Made by a program: the position numbers and the translations under genes
Shown: positions 24,107 through 32,881 of the stretch, in pieces
Position numbering within the stretch: the stretch's first letter is position 1
Layout: the number at the start of each line of letters is the position of its first letter
The notes under the pieces: generated by a model
What the model was told of the DNA's origin: nothing
Seen by the model: only the letters and a program-made list of their open reading frames with translations
The model's database searches: none
Source: CAZWHE01 sp964633825
Lineage (GTDB): Bacteria > Planctomycetota > B15-G4 > CAYZWU01
NCBI GenBank assembly: GCA_964633825.1
Contig: CAZWHE010000018.1
Coordinates: forward strand, 1-39,596
Length of the DNA: 39,596 bases
Direction of reading: 5' to 3'

Positions 24107-26079
24107 TTCGGTGTCTCCTTGAAGAGAAAGCGTTCCATTGTAATGGCACCGGTGGGGCAGCGTTCCGCGCAGAGGCCGCACCGGATGCATATCGTTTCGT
24201 CTTTGAGAATCGCCGAGGCTTGATCGGGAATGGTTCCGTCGAGACGGGTCTTCATGAAGGAACGAAACTCGTCTTCTTCCGCGTTAGGGGACGATGATCC
24301 CGTCGAAGCCGGCGGGGTTTCGCGATCTTGTCCGATGAGCCGGTCTATCGAAACGATCCTGAGGCAGAGCTCGGGACAGACGTCGACGCATCCTCCGCAG
24401 AGGATGCACTTGTCGCTGTCGAAGACCGTATTAACGCCGCAGTCGAGGCAGCGTCCCGCTTCGAGGCGCGCCGACTTTTCTCCGTATCCCCATTCCACCG
24501 GTGTAGACTGGGAACAGATGCGTTCGGCGACGGGGGCTGCCGGAACGGGCTGCCGTGTATGGGCTTCGTAGCCGGATTCTCGGCAATAGTCCGGAATCGC
24601 CAGGTGGAGCTCCACTTCCTCGTAGGTGATGGTCCGGTTCGTGATGCTCTTGTATACTTCCCGCGCAACGCCTTTTCCCGAGGCGACGGCATCGATGAGA
24701 AGCTTGGGTCCATGGGCGAGATCTCCGGCCACGAACACGTCGGGAGCGCTCGTCTTTCCCGTTGCTCCGTCGACAGCGATGAGACCTTTTTCAATGGTTT
24801 CTAATCCGTCTTTTTCAGGATCGATGAATGAGATGTCGAATGCCTGGCCGATGGCGAGAAGAACATTGTCGCACTCGATCATCTCTTGGACCGAATCGTC
24901 GAAAAGGGGTGAAAAGCGCTTTTTTTCGTCAAAGACCCGGGTGCATTTGCGGAGAACGATTCCCTTCACCCTGCCCGCATCGTCCATGAGGATTTCGGCG
25001 GGTCCGACGCTGTTCATCCGGACGATGCCTTCTTCATCCCCCTCGATGATCTCGTCGTCTTCGGCGGGCATTTCGTCGAGTGATTCGAGGGAGCAGAGAT
25101 GAACGCGGGCCACCCCGATCTCGCGGAGGGCCGTTCTGGCCGCGTCGAGCGATGTCTGGCGAAGCACGGTGCGCCCCACGTCGTAGGCAACGCTGCCGCC
25201 GCCGATGACGACGACTCTCTTCCCCAGGGATATGGGTTTTCCTACGGCCACATCTCTGAGAAATTCGATACCGCCCAGTACGCCTTCCGCGTCGACGCCG
25301 GGGATATCGTCCAGGGATCTCGATCGCTTGGCTCCCACAGCGACAATCACCGCGTCGTGGCGTTCGCGGAGCTCGGAGAACTCCACATCCTTGCCCACTT
25401 CGCAGTTTGTGACGGCCTCGACGCCGAGCTCAAGGATTGCTTCGACCTCGGCCCTGATCAGGTCGCGGGGAAGGCGGTACTCGGGAATGCCCACGGCCAG
25501 CATGCCGGCCAGGACCGGTTCGAGTTCGTAGATCGTGACCGAGAATCCGAGAAGGGCCAGATCGTGAGCAGCGGCAAGACCGGCGGGACCGCTGCCGATG
25601 ATGCCGACTGATTTATCTTTGACAGGAGTGATTTTTTCATCGAGAAGGGATTGGAGGAGTGGGAGGAGCTCGTCCCTGCCCTCGCAGGGGCGGTCCGAGT
25701 GTTTCCGGGCCGCTTCCTTCAAGAACTCGATCAGCGCCTGCCCATGTTGTGTTTCAGGCCCGTATTTTTCGCAGACGAAGCGCTTCAAAGCCCTGATGGC
25801 GACCGGCCTGTCGAGTTCGCCCCGCCGGCAGGATGTTTCGCAGGGTGCCCCGCAGACGCGGCCGCAGATGGAAGCGAGCGGGTTCGGCCCCCGCGCGATC
25901 AGGTAGGCCAGTTCATCATTTCCAGAGGCGATGGCCCTGATATAACCGCGGGAGTCCGTGTGAACGGGACAGGCGTCCTGGCATTTTATCAGGCTTTTCC
26001 AGTAGCTGCGGCAGGGGAGTAGAACGGTTTCCCCATTGTCGAGTCTGCCCCGGCACTCGGGGCCATGGAAATTTGTCAA
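24091..26079 (-). CDS. FAD-dependent NAD(P)-type oxidoreductase (GltD-like) with several Fe-S domains
   Basis: A 662-residue protein with TTG start 26079 preceded by GGGAG. The N-terminal domain has the conserved cysteine spacing of the GltD/dihydropyrimidine dehydrogenase FeS domain (Cys33, Cys37, Cys72, Cys76, Cys80, Cys84). An FAD Rossmann motif lies at about 158-170 (GIIGSGPAGLAAA), an NAD(P) motif at about 285-295 (VVVIGGGSVAYD) and the FAD-closing block near 480-490 (VFVAGDLAHG). The C-terminus carries two 4Fe-4S sets: CILCGGCVDVCP and CIRCGLCAERCP. It is not followed by GltB and instead heads the Rieske/cytochrome b cluster. It may pass electrons between NAD(P)H or ferredoxin and the bc complex; similar subunits are recalled from anammox planctomycetes. 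Confidence 0.83.
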   Translation of the reverse strand: MTNFHGPECRGRLDNGETVLLPCRSYWKSLIKCQDACPVHTDSRGYIRAIASGNDELAYLIARGPNPLASICGRVCGAPCETSCRRGELDRPVAIRALKRFVCEKYGPETQHGQALIEFLKEAARKHSDRPCEGRDELLPLLQSLLDEKITPVKDKSVGIIGSGPAGLAAAHDLALLGFSVTIYELEPVLAGMLAVGIPEYRLPRDLIRAEVEAILELGVEAVTNCEVGKDVEFSELRERHDAVIVAVGAKRSRSLDDIPGVDAEGVLGGIEFLRDVAVGKPISLGKRVVVIGGGSVAYDVGRTVLRQTSLDAARTALREIGVARVHLCSLESLDEMPAEDDEIIEGDEEGIVRMNSVGPAEILMDDAGRVKGIVLRKCTRVFDEKKRFSPLFDDSVQEMIECDNVLLAIGQAFDISFIDPEKDGLETIEKGLIAVDGATGKTSAPDVFVAGDLAHGPKLLIDAVASGKGVAREVYKSITNRTITYEEVELHLAIPDYCRESGYEAHTRQPVPAAPVAERICSQSTPVEWGYGEKSARLEAGRCLDCGVNTVFDSDKCILCGGCVDVCPELCLRIVSIDRLIGQDRETPPASTGSSSPNAEEDEFRSFMKTRLDGTIPDQASAILKDETICIRCGLCAERCPTGAITMERFLFKETPKCQTA

Positions 26080-26345
26080 CAGTGTCTCCCAGCGACTTGA
26101 TTATGGCAATCAGGAACCAATTAACCTATTTTGGGAAAAAAATAAGCAACCGATACTGTCGCTGGCTTGTATAAATGATTAAAAAAGACGACTGCACCAA
26201 TTCCTATAAAAATCATGTGAAATGATACTCTTGATCATGTCAAACAAAAAAACCCGGATGGCTCGATTGCACTTCCTGGCTCGAGACGTTTTATTGGGTT
26301 CGTGGCAGCCTCAACCTAATCGCTGAGACGGGAGATCGAAGAAAA
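26080..26345. promoter_or_regulatory. AT-rich divergent regulatory region between the respiratory cluster and the mobA unit
   Basis: This 266-bp gap between divergent genes is much more AT-rich than its surroundings, and promoters for both directions are expected here. Two inverted repeats stand out: ATCAT-GTGAA-ATGAT (26212-26226) and TTGAT-CAT-GTCAA (26231-26243). The second has the half-sites of FNR/CRP-family sites but a 3-bp rather than 4-bp spacer. No confident -35/-10 pair could be fixed on either strand. Confidence 0.45.
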
Positions 26346-26780
26346 ATGAAGATTCGCATCAAGAACAGCTCCGTACGATATCGCATCACCCTCAAAGATC
26401 TGGAAGCATTGACAAAAGCAGGCCGCATCGAGGGAGCGACCGAGATTTATTCTCTTGAAGGGAATTCCCTGGAAGGCCGCTTCGTCTACGGCGTGGCCCT
26501 TGCTCCCGAAGGAGAAAAAAGCCGGTGCGCCATCGAGCCCGGAAGCATCATGGTCTACCTCGACGAAGGAGACATGTCGAAGCTGAAGGATCCCTCGGAA
26601 GAAGGCGTTTACCTCCGGCGGGAGTCGCAGCTCGATTCGGGCGAGACCCACCGGTTCATTGCTTTTGTAGAGAAAGACCGTCCCGCCACGGTCTGCGGCA
26701 AGCCCGACGAATGGATCTACCAGGACAAGCCGGGGCAAAGACCGGACACCCGCCCCATTCCCAAGGGGAAGGGAGAATGA
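26346..26780 (+). CDS. Small conserved-looking protein (DUF7009-like) upstream of mobA
   Basis: A 144-residue soluble protein; ATG 26346 follows GGGAGATCGAAG. It begins MKIRIKNSSVRYRITLKDLE, a start I associate with small proteins annotated DUF7009; the assignment is from memory and tentative. The visible pattern is an alternating beta-strand protein with a Glu-rich mid region and a Lys/Pro-rich tail. No cofactor motif or signal peptide was seen. Its stop codon overlaps the mobA start (ATGA 26777-26780), so translation is coupled, and it is divergent from the molybdoenzyme cluster. A role around molybdenum metabolism is contextual inference. Confidence 0.65.
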   Translation: MKIRIKNSSVRYRITLKDLEALTKAGRIEGATEIYSLEGNSLEGRFVYGVALAPEGEKSRCAIEPGSIMVYLDEGDMSKLKDPSEEGVYLRRESQLDSGETHRFIAFVEKDRPATVCGKPDEWIYQDKPGQRPDTRPIPKGKGE

Positions 26781-27364
26781 AGGAGTGTACGGCCGTCATC
26801 CTGGCCGGAGGCCGATCGACCCGGTTCGGCAGCGACAAGGCGAACGTCCTCTGGCGCGGGAGTTCCCTGATCGCACGCGCGGCCGATAACGTGCGCCGAA
26901 AGACCCGGGAAATCGTTGCTGTCGCGCGGCCGTCTCAGAACACGAACTCCTGGCCCGTCGACCGGGTCGTTTTCGACGACACGACCATGCCGGCAGGGCC
27001 TCTGCGCGGGATCGTGGCGGGCTTGCAGGCCTGCCGCACTCGGTATGCCTTTATCGTGCCCTGTGATTCTCCTTCCGTCCGGCCGGAGCTGATCGCTCTC
27101 CTGAGGGGGCGTTTCAATCCCGAGGTTTCGGCCGTGGTCCCCCTGTGGGCCGGCACCCTTCAGCCTCTTGTCGCCATTTACCGGACCGCGTCGTGGAAGG
27201 AGCTGAAAACCCTTCTCGAAGAAGGTGAGCGGTCGCCGAAAAGGGCTCTCAAGTCGCTGCCCCATCTCCGTCTTTCAGAGGAAGAGTGCCGTGAGGCCGA
27301 TCCGGAAGGATTGAGCTTCCACAACGTGAACAGGCCGGAGGATCTGGAAAGGCTCTCCGATTAG
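26777..27364 (+). CDS. mobA: Molybdenum cofactor guanylyltransferase MobA
   Basis: A 195-residue protein; ATG 26777 sits in an ATGA overlap with the upstream gene, though the frame is open further back. The nucleotidyltransferase signature AVILAGGRSTRFGSDKA lies at residues 6-22, followed by MPAGPLRGI, the metal-binding FIVPCDSP block and a terminal SFHNVNRPEDL motif, all in the MobA order and length. It joins GMP from GTP to molybdopterin to form the guanylated cofactor that NapA-type enzymes need, which fits the neighbouring molybdoenzyme cluster. The TAG stop shares the TTAG at 27361-27364 with the convergent glycosyltransferase gene. Confidence 0.9.
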   Translation: MKECTAVILAGGRSTRFGSDKANVLWRGSSLIARAADNVRRKTREIVAVARPSQNTNSWPVDRVVFDDTTMPAGPLRGIVAGLQACRTRYAFIVPCDSPSVRPELIALLRGRFNPEVSAVVPLWAGTLQPLVAIYRTASWKELKTLLEEGERSPKRALKSLPHLRLSEEECREADPEGLSFHNVNRPEDLERLSD

Positions 27365-28833
27365 GCCGTGGACGGGCGGCCGGGTCTCCACAAAGAAGCG
27401 CACCCCACCCAGAGGAAGCCCACCATAAAGAGGCTGAGGAAAAAGCCGGTCAGGAAATGGCCGTTCTTGAGCGCGATCCCGGTGATGAAGACGAAGTAGA
27501 TCCCGAGAAAGAGCTCGAGTCCGACCCAAGCGGCTTTTTTGGTCGTATAGCGCTTGAAGGGCGTCTTTTTTCCTGTGGCGGATGTGACGTTGTACTTCGG
27601 GGTGCGGATGAAGGTGACGTCCTTGCCGAATATGGCTTCCAACACGGCGCGGGCGTTGTTGACCGAGAGCCCGATCCCGAGAGAGAGGAGTATGGGAAAG
27701 TAGAGGATCTGTCTCTTCCAGTTCTTGTACGCCTCGCGCTGTGAGGCGAGATAGAAGGAGAGCACCGAAGTTGTGGCGGCCATGAAGATCGAGAGGTCGA
27801 AGAGAAGGCTTCTCGCCGCGCTCGGATCGTTCATTCGGATCAGAAAGGCGGGCAGCATGAGAAACGCCACGAGAACCATGAGGACGTAGTTCACGTTGCT
27901 CGTCAGGTGGAACGTGGCCTCGAGCTTGTTCTTCAGCGGGATCCCGCTTTTCCAGATGTCGATCAGGTTCTTGCGCGCCGTCTGGATCGATCCCTTGGCC
28001 CAGCGGTGCTGCTGGGATTTGAAGGCCCGCATCTCGATGGGGAGCTCGGCTGGCGCCACTTCCTGGAACTGGTAGACGAACTTCCATCCCTTGATCTGGG
28101 CCCGGTAGCTCAGGTCGAGGTCTTCGGTCAGGGTGTTGTAATGCCAGCCGCCGGCGTCTTCGATGCACGAGCGCCGCCAGATCCCGGCCGTTCCGTTGAA
28201 GTTGAAAAACCGGCCCGACCGATTGCGGGCCGTGTGCTCGATGACGAAGTGCCCGTCGAGAAGGATCGATTGGAGCCGCGTGAGCAGGGAGAAGCTTCGG
28301 TTGATGTGTCCCCAGCGGACCTGGACCATGCCGATCCGGCTGTCCGTGAAGTGGTGGACGATCTCGCGGATCATGCCCGGTTTGGGCACGAAATCGGCGT
28401 CGAAGATAGCCACGTACTCCTTGTCCGTCCGGGTGAGTCCGTTGGCGAGGGCGCCCGCCTTGAAACCGGTCCGGTCGATCCTGTAAATGCGGCAGATGTC
28501 GAACCCCTCGGCCTTTTTCCTGTCGACCACATCCTGGGCGATCCGGCGGGTTTCGTCGGTCGAGTCGTCGAGAACCTGAATCTCGAGAAGCTCGCGGGGA
28601 TAGTCGAAGTTGCAAACAGCCTCGATGAGGCGCTCGACCACGAGAGCTTCGTTATAGACCGGGAGCTGGACCACGATGCCGGGGAGCTCGTCGAACCTCT
28701 TCTTGGGTTTGGGAACGTGCTTCTTGTAGCGGTAGTAGAGAAAAACAAGGAAGTACCTGTGGACTCCGTAGACGGACAGAACCGCCATGATCGAGAAGTA
28801 GCAGGTTAAGACAATGATCTTCCACGTATCCAT
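27361..28833 (-). CDS. Family 2 glycosyltransferase, cellulose synthase / CslA-like
   Basis: A 490-residue protein with one N-terminal membrane helix (about 7-28), a cytosolic GT-A domain and three or four C-terminal helices. The processive GT2 motifs are all visible: LDDSTDE at about 98-104, FDADF at about 152-156, LTEDLDLS, and the QQHRW (QxxRW) site. CESA/CslA-type enzymes polymerise beta-linked glucose or mannose at the inner membrane; the product here is unknown. There is no partner such as BcsB or a PilZ domain in the window. It converges on mobA with a 4-bp overlap and is divergent from queA. Confidence 0.88.
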   Translation of the reverse strand: MDTWKIIVLTCYFSIMAVLSVYGVHRYFLVFLYYRYKKHVPKPKKRFDELPGIVVQLPVYNEALVVERLIEAVCNFDYPRELLEIQVLDDSTDETRRIAQDVVDRKKAEGFDICRIYRIDRTGFKAGALANGLTRTDKEYVAIFDADFVPKPGMIREIVHHFTDSRIGMVQVRWGHINRSFSLLTRLQSILLDGHFVIEHTARNRSGRFFNFNGTAGIWRRSCIEDAGGWHYNTLTEDLDLSYRAQIKGWKFVYQFQEVAPAELPIEMRAFKSQQHRWAKGSIQTARKNLIDIWKSGIPLKNKLEATFHLTSNVNYVLMVLVAFLMLPAFLIRMNDPSAARSLLFDLSIFMAATTSVLSFYLASQREAYKNWKRQILYFPILLSLGIGLSVNNARAVLEAIFGKDVTFIRTPKYNVTSATGKKTPFKRYTTKKAAWVGLELFLGIYFVFITGIALKNGHFLTGFFLSLFMVGFLWVGCASLWRPGRPSTA

Positions 28834-28993
28834 GAAAACACCGCTACGCTGTCCGTTGGTTGATCCACGCTGCCGGATTCAATCGTGAATGATAATTACG
28901 TATCTGTCCGGATTCAAAGGGGTAGCAAAAAATAAATGTCTCTGCGAAATTTTTGGCCGATCGAGGCCCACATGTGTTATTTCTTTTTCCAGC

Positions 28994-30076
28994 GTGGAAA
29001 ACCTCAGTGATTATACATACGACCTCCCAAAGAGCCTGATCGCCCAGATTCCGGCTGAACAGAGATCCCGTTCGCGCCTTCTCGTTCTGGATAGGGGGAA
29101 AGGGGGCGCCGATCACGCCAGGTTCGACGATCTTCCCTCTTGGCTGCGGCCGGGCGATGCGGTGGTTTTGAACGATACGCGCGTCATCCCGGCCCGGATC
29201 GAAGCAAAACGCCTGTCCGGCGGAAAAGTGGAGCTTTTTCTTCTCGAGCCCGACTCGGCCGGCATCCCTTCGAAGCGGCCCGGACAGGATCTTCCCCTGG
29301 GTGTTTGCTGGCGGATCCTGGCCAAGCCTTCGGGCCGGCTGAAAGAGGGTGAAACGCTCGAACTGGTGCGGGGCGGCCGGGTCAGCCTTTTGTGCTTTTG
29401 CGGCGGAGGAGAGTGGCGCGCTTTCTTCGAAGGTGTGGAAAAGGAGCAAGACCTCTTCGGCAAGGGTAGGATGCCCCTGCCGCACTATATCGAGAGAGAG
29501 CGCGGCGCCGACCCGCGGGACCGGCTCGACAGGGAGCGCTACCAGACCATATATGCGTCGAAGGACGGGGCCGTGGCCGCGCCCACGGCGGGTCTTCATT
29601 TCACCAAGGACCTGCTCGATCGCGTCGAAGCGGCCGGCGCCGGGATTCACCGCCTGACCCTCCACGTGGGGATCGGGACCTTCGCGCCCGTGCGGGACGG
29701 GGACATTCGCAGGCACGTCATGCACGAAGAGCGCTACGAGATTTCGGCCGAGACCGCTTCGGCCCTCAACGAGGCGCGTTCATCGGGCGGCCGGATCGTG
29801 GCCGTGGGGACGACGTCGGCCCGTGTTCTCGAGACAGTGGCCCGCGACGACGGCTCGATCGAGGCGGGAGCGGGATGGACGGGGATTTACATCTATCCTC
29901 CCTATCGATTCAAGGCCGTGGACGCGCTGGTGACCAACTTCCACCTGCCCCGGTCGACGCTCCTTCTGCTCGTTTCGGCCTTTGCTTCGCGTGAGATGAT
30001 CCTGGCCGCCTACGAAGATGCGGTTGAAAAAGGATACCGCTTTTACTCTTACGGCGACGCCATGCTGATCGTGTAG
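28994..30076 (+). CDS. queA: S-adenosylmethionine:tRNA ribosyltransferase-isomerase QueA
   Basis: A 360-residue protein. GTG 28994 is chosen because the mature family start (DYTYDLPKSLIAQIPAEQR) follows at once; the longer open frame from 28889 adds 35 unrelated residues. No strong ribosome site was seen before the GTG. Family blocks are present: VVLNDTRVIPARI, the PLPHYIERE region, AAPTAGLHFT and the ending TNFHLPRSTLLLLVSAF. QueA moves the ribosyl part of SAM onto 7-aminomethyl-7-deazaguanine in tRNA to make epoxyqueuosine. ligA starts 34 bp downstream. Stop is TAG, showing this codon terminates normally here. Confidence 0.93.
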   Translation: MENLSDYTYDLPKSLIAQIPAEQRSRSRLLVLDRGKGGADHARFDDLPSWLRPGDAVVLNDTRVIPARIEAKRLSGGKVELFLLEPDSAGIPSKRPGQDLPLGVCWRILAKPSGRLKEGETLELVRGGRVSLLCFCGGGEWRAFFEGVEKEQDLFGKGRMPLPHYIERERGADPRDRLDRERYQTIYASKDGAVAAPTAGLHFTKDLLDRVEAAGAGIHRLTLHVGIGTFAPVRDGDIRRHVMHEERYEISAETASALNEARSSGGRIVAVGTTSARVLETVARDDGSIEAGAGWTGIYIYPPYRFKAVDALVTNFHLPRSTLLLLVSAFASREMILAAYEDAVEKGYRFYSYGDAMLIV

Positions 30077-30109
30077 AATGGAAATGGCTTCCATGTAGGG
30101 AGGGACTTC

Positions 30110-32128
30110 ATGCCGGAAGGGCAAAACGAAACGGGACGCGCCGAATACGAAAGGCTGAAAGCCGAAATCATCGAGCACGACCGCCGGTATTATGTCCTTC
30201 ATGATCCTGTCATATCCGACGCCGCTTACGATGCCCTCATGCGGCGCCTGCTGGAGATGGAGGGAGAACACCCCGAGTGGGTGGATGAATCGTCCCCGTC
30301 GCAGAGGGTGGGCGCCGGGCCGCTCGAAGGGATCGAGCCCTGGACCCATCGCGTTCCCATGCTGAGCCTGGGCAACACCTACTCGGTCGACGAAGTGCGC
30401 GACTGGCAGGGACGGCTCCTCAACTTTCTCGATACGGACGTTCTCGAATCCGACTTCACCTGCGAGCCGAAGCTGGACGGGCTGGCCGTGGAGGTGATCT
30501 TCGAAGAGGGCGTGCTCGTCCGCGGCGCCACGCGGGGCGACGGGAAAACGGGTGAAGACGTGACCCGCAGCATCCGCACGATCCGATCGCTTCCTTTCAT
30601 GCTGAAAGACGCCGGCCGCGGCATCCCCAAGCTCCTCGAGGTGCGGGGCGAGGTTGTCATCGAACGGGAGGCGTTCCGCCGCCTCAACCGGGAACGGAAA
30701 GAACAGGGGGAAGAGCCCTTCGCCAATCCCCGCAACCTGGCGGCCGGCTCTCTCAAGCAGCTCGATCCCCGGGTCACGGCGTCGCGGCCCCTCGATCTTT
30801 ACTTTTACGGCCTGGGAGCCGTCGACGGGATCGCTTTCGAGAAATACGAAGAGATGCTCGGCGTGCTTCCGGCCATGGGGCTCAAGACGCTGAACAACTA
30901 TATGGCGGCCGGGGATCTCGATGAAGCGCTCGCCCACTACGATAAGCTTCTGCGCGAGCGGGAAGCCATTCCTTTCGAAGTGGACGGCGCGGTGATCAAG
31001 GTCAACCGGATCGATCTGTGCACCCGGCTCGGTGTGAGGTCTAAGTCGCCGCGGTGGGCCATTGCCTTCAAATTCCCGGCGAGGCAGGAAACGACGAAGC
31101 TTCTCGATATCAAGGTGCAGGTGGGCCGCACGGGCACGCTGACACCAGTGGCCGTGCTCGAGCCGGTGCAGGTCGGCGGGGTGGAGATCGCGCGCGCTAC
31201 GCTCCACAACCAGGAAGAGATCGAGCGCCTCGATGTCCGCGTGGGCGACACGGTTCTTGTCGAGCGGGCCGGAGACGTCATCCCCCATCTGGTCAAGGTG
31301 ATCACCGATTTTCGTTCCCCTGAGGCGGAATCCTTTGTCATGCCGGCCAGATGTCCCGTCTGCGGCACGGACGTTGTCGATGATCCGGAGGAAGTGGCCG
31401 TGCGCTGTCCCAACCGGACCTGCCCGGACCAGCTGAAAGCGCGGATACACCACTTCGTGCAAAGAACGGCGGCCGATGTGGAGGGGATCGGAGGCAAGCT
31501 GATCGACCAGCTCGTCGAAAAGAAATGCGTGGCCCGCCTGGCCGATCTCTACGGCCTCGATATGGAGCGTCTGGCCGGTCTCGAGCGGATGGGTGAGAAG
31601 TCGGCCGCAAATATTGTTGACGCCCTCGAAAAATCGAAAGAAATGCCCCTGAATCGTTTTCTCTTCGCCCTCGGCATCCGGCACGTGGGTGAGCACGCCG
31701 CCGAGGTGATCGCCGCCCACTTCGAAACCCTGGACAAGGTCCGCGCCGCCGAAAAGGACGAGCTCGAAGGAATCAAGGAGATCGGTGCGGTCATGGCCGG
31801 GAGTGTGATCGCTTTTTTCGCCGATCAATCCGAATCGGAAAACCTGAACGCCATGCTCGCCGCCGGTGTGGCGCCCAAAGCCTTCAAGCCGGCCGGAGAA
31901 GGCGCGCTGGCGGGAAAAACTTTTCTCTTCACCGGGACCCTCTCCATTCCCAGGAAAGAGGCCGAAGCCATGGTCAAGGCGAAGGGGGGCCGGATCCTGT
32001 CGAGCGTCTCGAAGAACCTCGACATCCTCGTGGCCGGAAAGAAAGCGGGATCCAAGCTGAAAAAAGCGAAGGAGCTGGGGTCTACGGTCCTCACGGAGGA
32101 GGAGTTCCTCCGTCTAATCCGAGTCTAA
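30110..32128 (+). CDS. ligA: NAD-dependent DNA ligase LigA
   Basis: A 672-residue protein; ATG 30110 follows GGGAGGG. The adenylation domain has the active-site lysine in KLDG (Lys121). The N-terminal Ia domain has DRRYYVLHDPVISDAAYD for NMN binding. An OB fold follows, then a four-cysteine zinc motif (CPVCGTD ... CPNRTCPDQL), helix-hairpin-helix repeats and a C-terminal BRCT domain (LAGKTFLFTGTL ...). It seals nicks in replication and repair. The length is standard. The last 15 bp overlap the convergent thiE gene end. It is probably co-transcribed with queA. Confidence 0.96.
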   Translation: MPEGQNETGRAEYERLKAEIIEHDRRYYVLHDPVISDAAYDALMRRLLEMEGEHPEWVDESSPSQRVGAGPLEGIEPWTHRVPMLSLGNTYSVDEVRDWQGRLLNFLDTDVLESDFTCEPKLDGLAVEVIFEEGVLVRGATRGDGKTGEDVTRSIRTIRSLPFMLKDAGRGIPKLLEVRGEVVIEREAFRRLNRERKEQGEEPFANPRNLAAGSLKQLDPRVTASRPLDLYFYGLGAVDGIAFEKYEEMLGVLPAMGLKTLNNYMAAGDLDEALAHYDKLLREREAIPFEVDGAVIKVNRIDLCTRLGVRSKSPRWAIAFKFPARQETTKLLDIKVQVGRTGTLTPVAVLEPVQVGGVEIARATLHNQEEIERLDVRVGDTVLVERAGDVIPHLVKVITDFRSPEAESFVMPARCPVCGTDVVDDPEEVAVRCPNRTCPDQLKARIHHFVQRTAADVEGIGGKLIDQLVEKKCVARLADLYGLDMERLAGLERMGEKSAANIVDALEKSKEMPLNRFLFALGIRHVGEHAAEVIAAHFETLDKVRAAEKDELEGIKEIGAVMAGSVIAFFADQSESENLNAMLAAGVAPKAFKPAGEGALAGKTFLFTGTLSIPRKEAEAMVKAKGGRILSSVSKNLDILVAGKKAGSKLKKAKELGSTVLTEEEFLRLIRV

Positions 32129-32770
32129 GACATCCCTGATCGCGCGCGCTCTCTTTTCCACGTCCCGGCCGGCAAGCACGGCCGAACAGACCGCTATCCG
32201 GCGGCATCCCAGGCGAACCAGCTTGCGGGCGCCGTCTGTGTCGATCCCGCCGACGGCGAAGGCCGGGACCGGGACGGCCGAACAGATTCGCGCCGCCTCC
32301 TCCGGGCCGATGAGGGCCTTGCCCCTTTTGGTCTCCGTTGGAAAAACGGTGCCCACGCCGATGGCGTCGGCTCCGGCTGCCTGTGCTGCAGAGGCGTCTT
32401 CGAGGGTTTGCGCCGAAATCCCGAGAAGCATGTCCTCCTCTAAAATGGCCCGGGCCTCGGCGGGCGCCTTATCGTCCGGTCCGAGGTGGACACCATGGGC
32501 GCCGCACTCGATGGCGGCCGCTGCATCGTCGTTGACCACAAGGGGAACGCCGGTCCCGCCGAGAACGTAAAGAGCCCGCCGGACCAGGTCGAGTCTCTTC
32601 GCGCGCGATTCTTTTTCGCGGATTTGGACCAGGTCTACGCCTCCCGACAGGGCCTGCGCGAGAGCGTCTTCCAGCGGAAGAACGGAAACAGAGTCGACAT
32701 AGATCAGGTAGAAGCGCGCGCTTTTCAGCCTCTCTTTCCAGCCGGCCTGGCTCTTTCCGGGTGTATTCAT
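32114..32770 (-). CDS. thiE: Thiamine-phosphate synthase ThiE
   Basis: A 218-residue TIM-barrel protein, ATG 32770, with a weak ribosome site. ThiE blocks in order: VDLVQIREKES (binding of the pyrimidine pyrophosphate), LVVNDDAAAA, GVHLGPDD, LLGISAQTLEDA, AIGVGTVFPTETK and PAFAVGGID. It joins hydroxymethylpyrimidine pyrophosphate and thiazole phosphate to give thiamine phosphate. The TAG stop lies inside the end of ligA (15-bp convergent overlap). There are no other thiamine genes in the window, and no THI-box-like structure was recognised upstream. Confidence 0.92.
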   Translation of the reverse strand: MNTPGKSQAGWKERLKSARFYLIYVDSVSVLPLEDALAQALSGGVDLVQIREKESRAKRLDLVRRALYVLGGTGVPLVVNDDAAAAIECGAHGVHLGPDDKAPAEARAILEEDMLLGISAQTLEDASAAQAAGADAIGVGTVFPTETKRGKALIGPEEAARICSAVPVPAFAVGGIDTDGARKLVRLGCRRIAVCSAVLAGRDVEKRARAIRDVLDSD

Positions 32771-32881
32771 TCGCTTTTGTCCGTCCTCGCTTTTAAAAAA
32801 CTTACCTGCTCTGTCGATGCGGAAGAGGTATAAATAAAGAACGCAGCCGGAAGAACGAGACCCGGCCTCGGGAGATGCGTT

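Noticed and set aside
29780..31828. Open frame of 682 codons on the minus strand opposite queA and ligA
   Set aside because: It spans two well-supported genes on the other strand and shows no domain.
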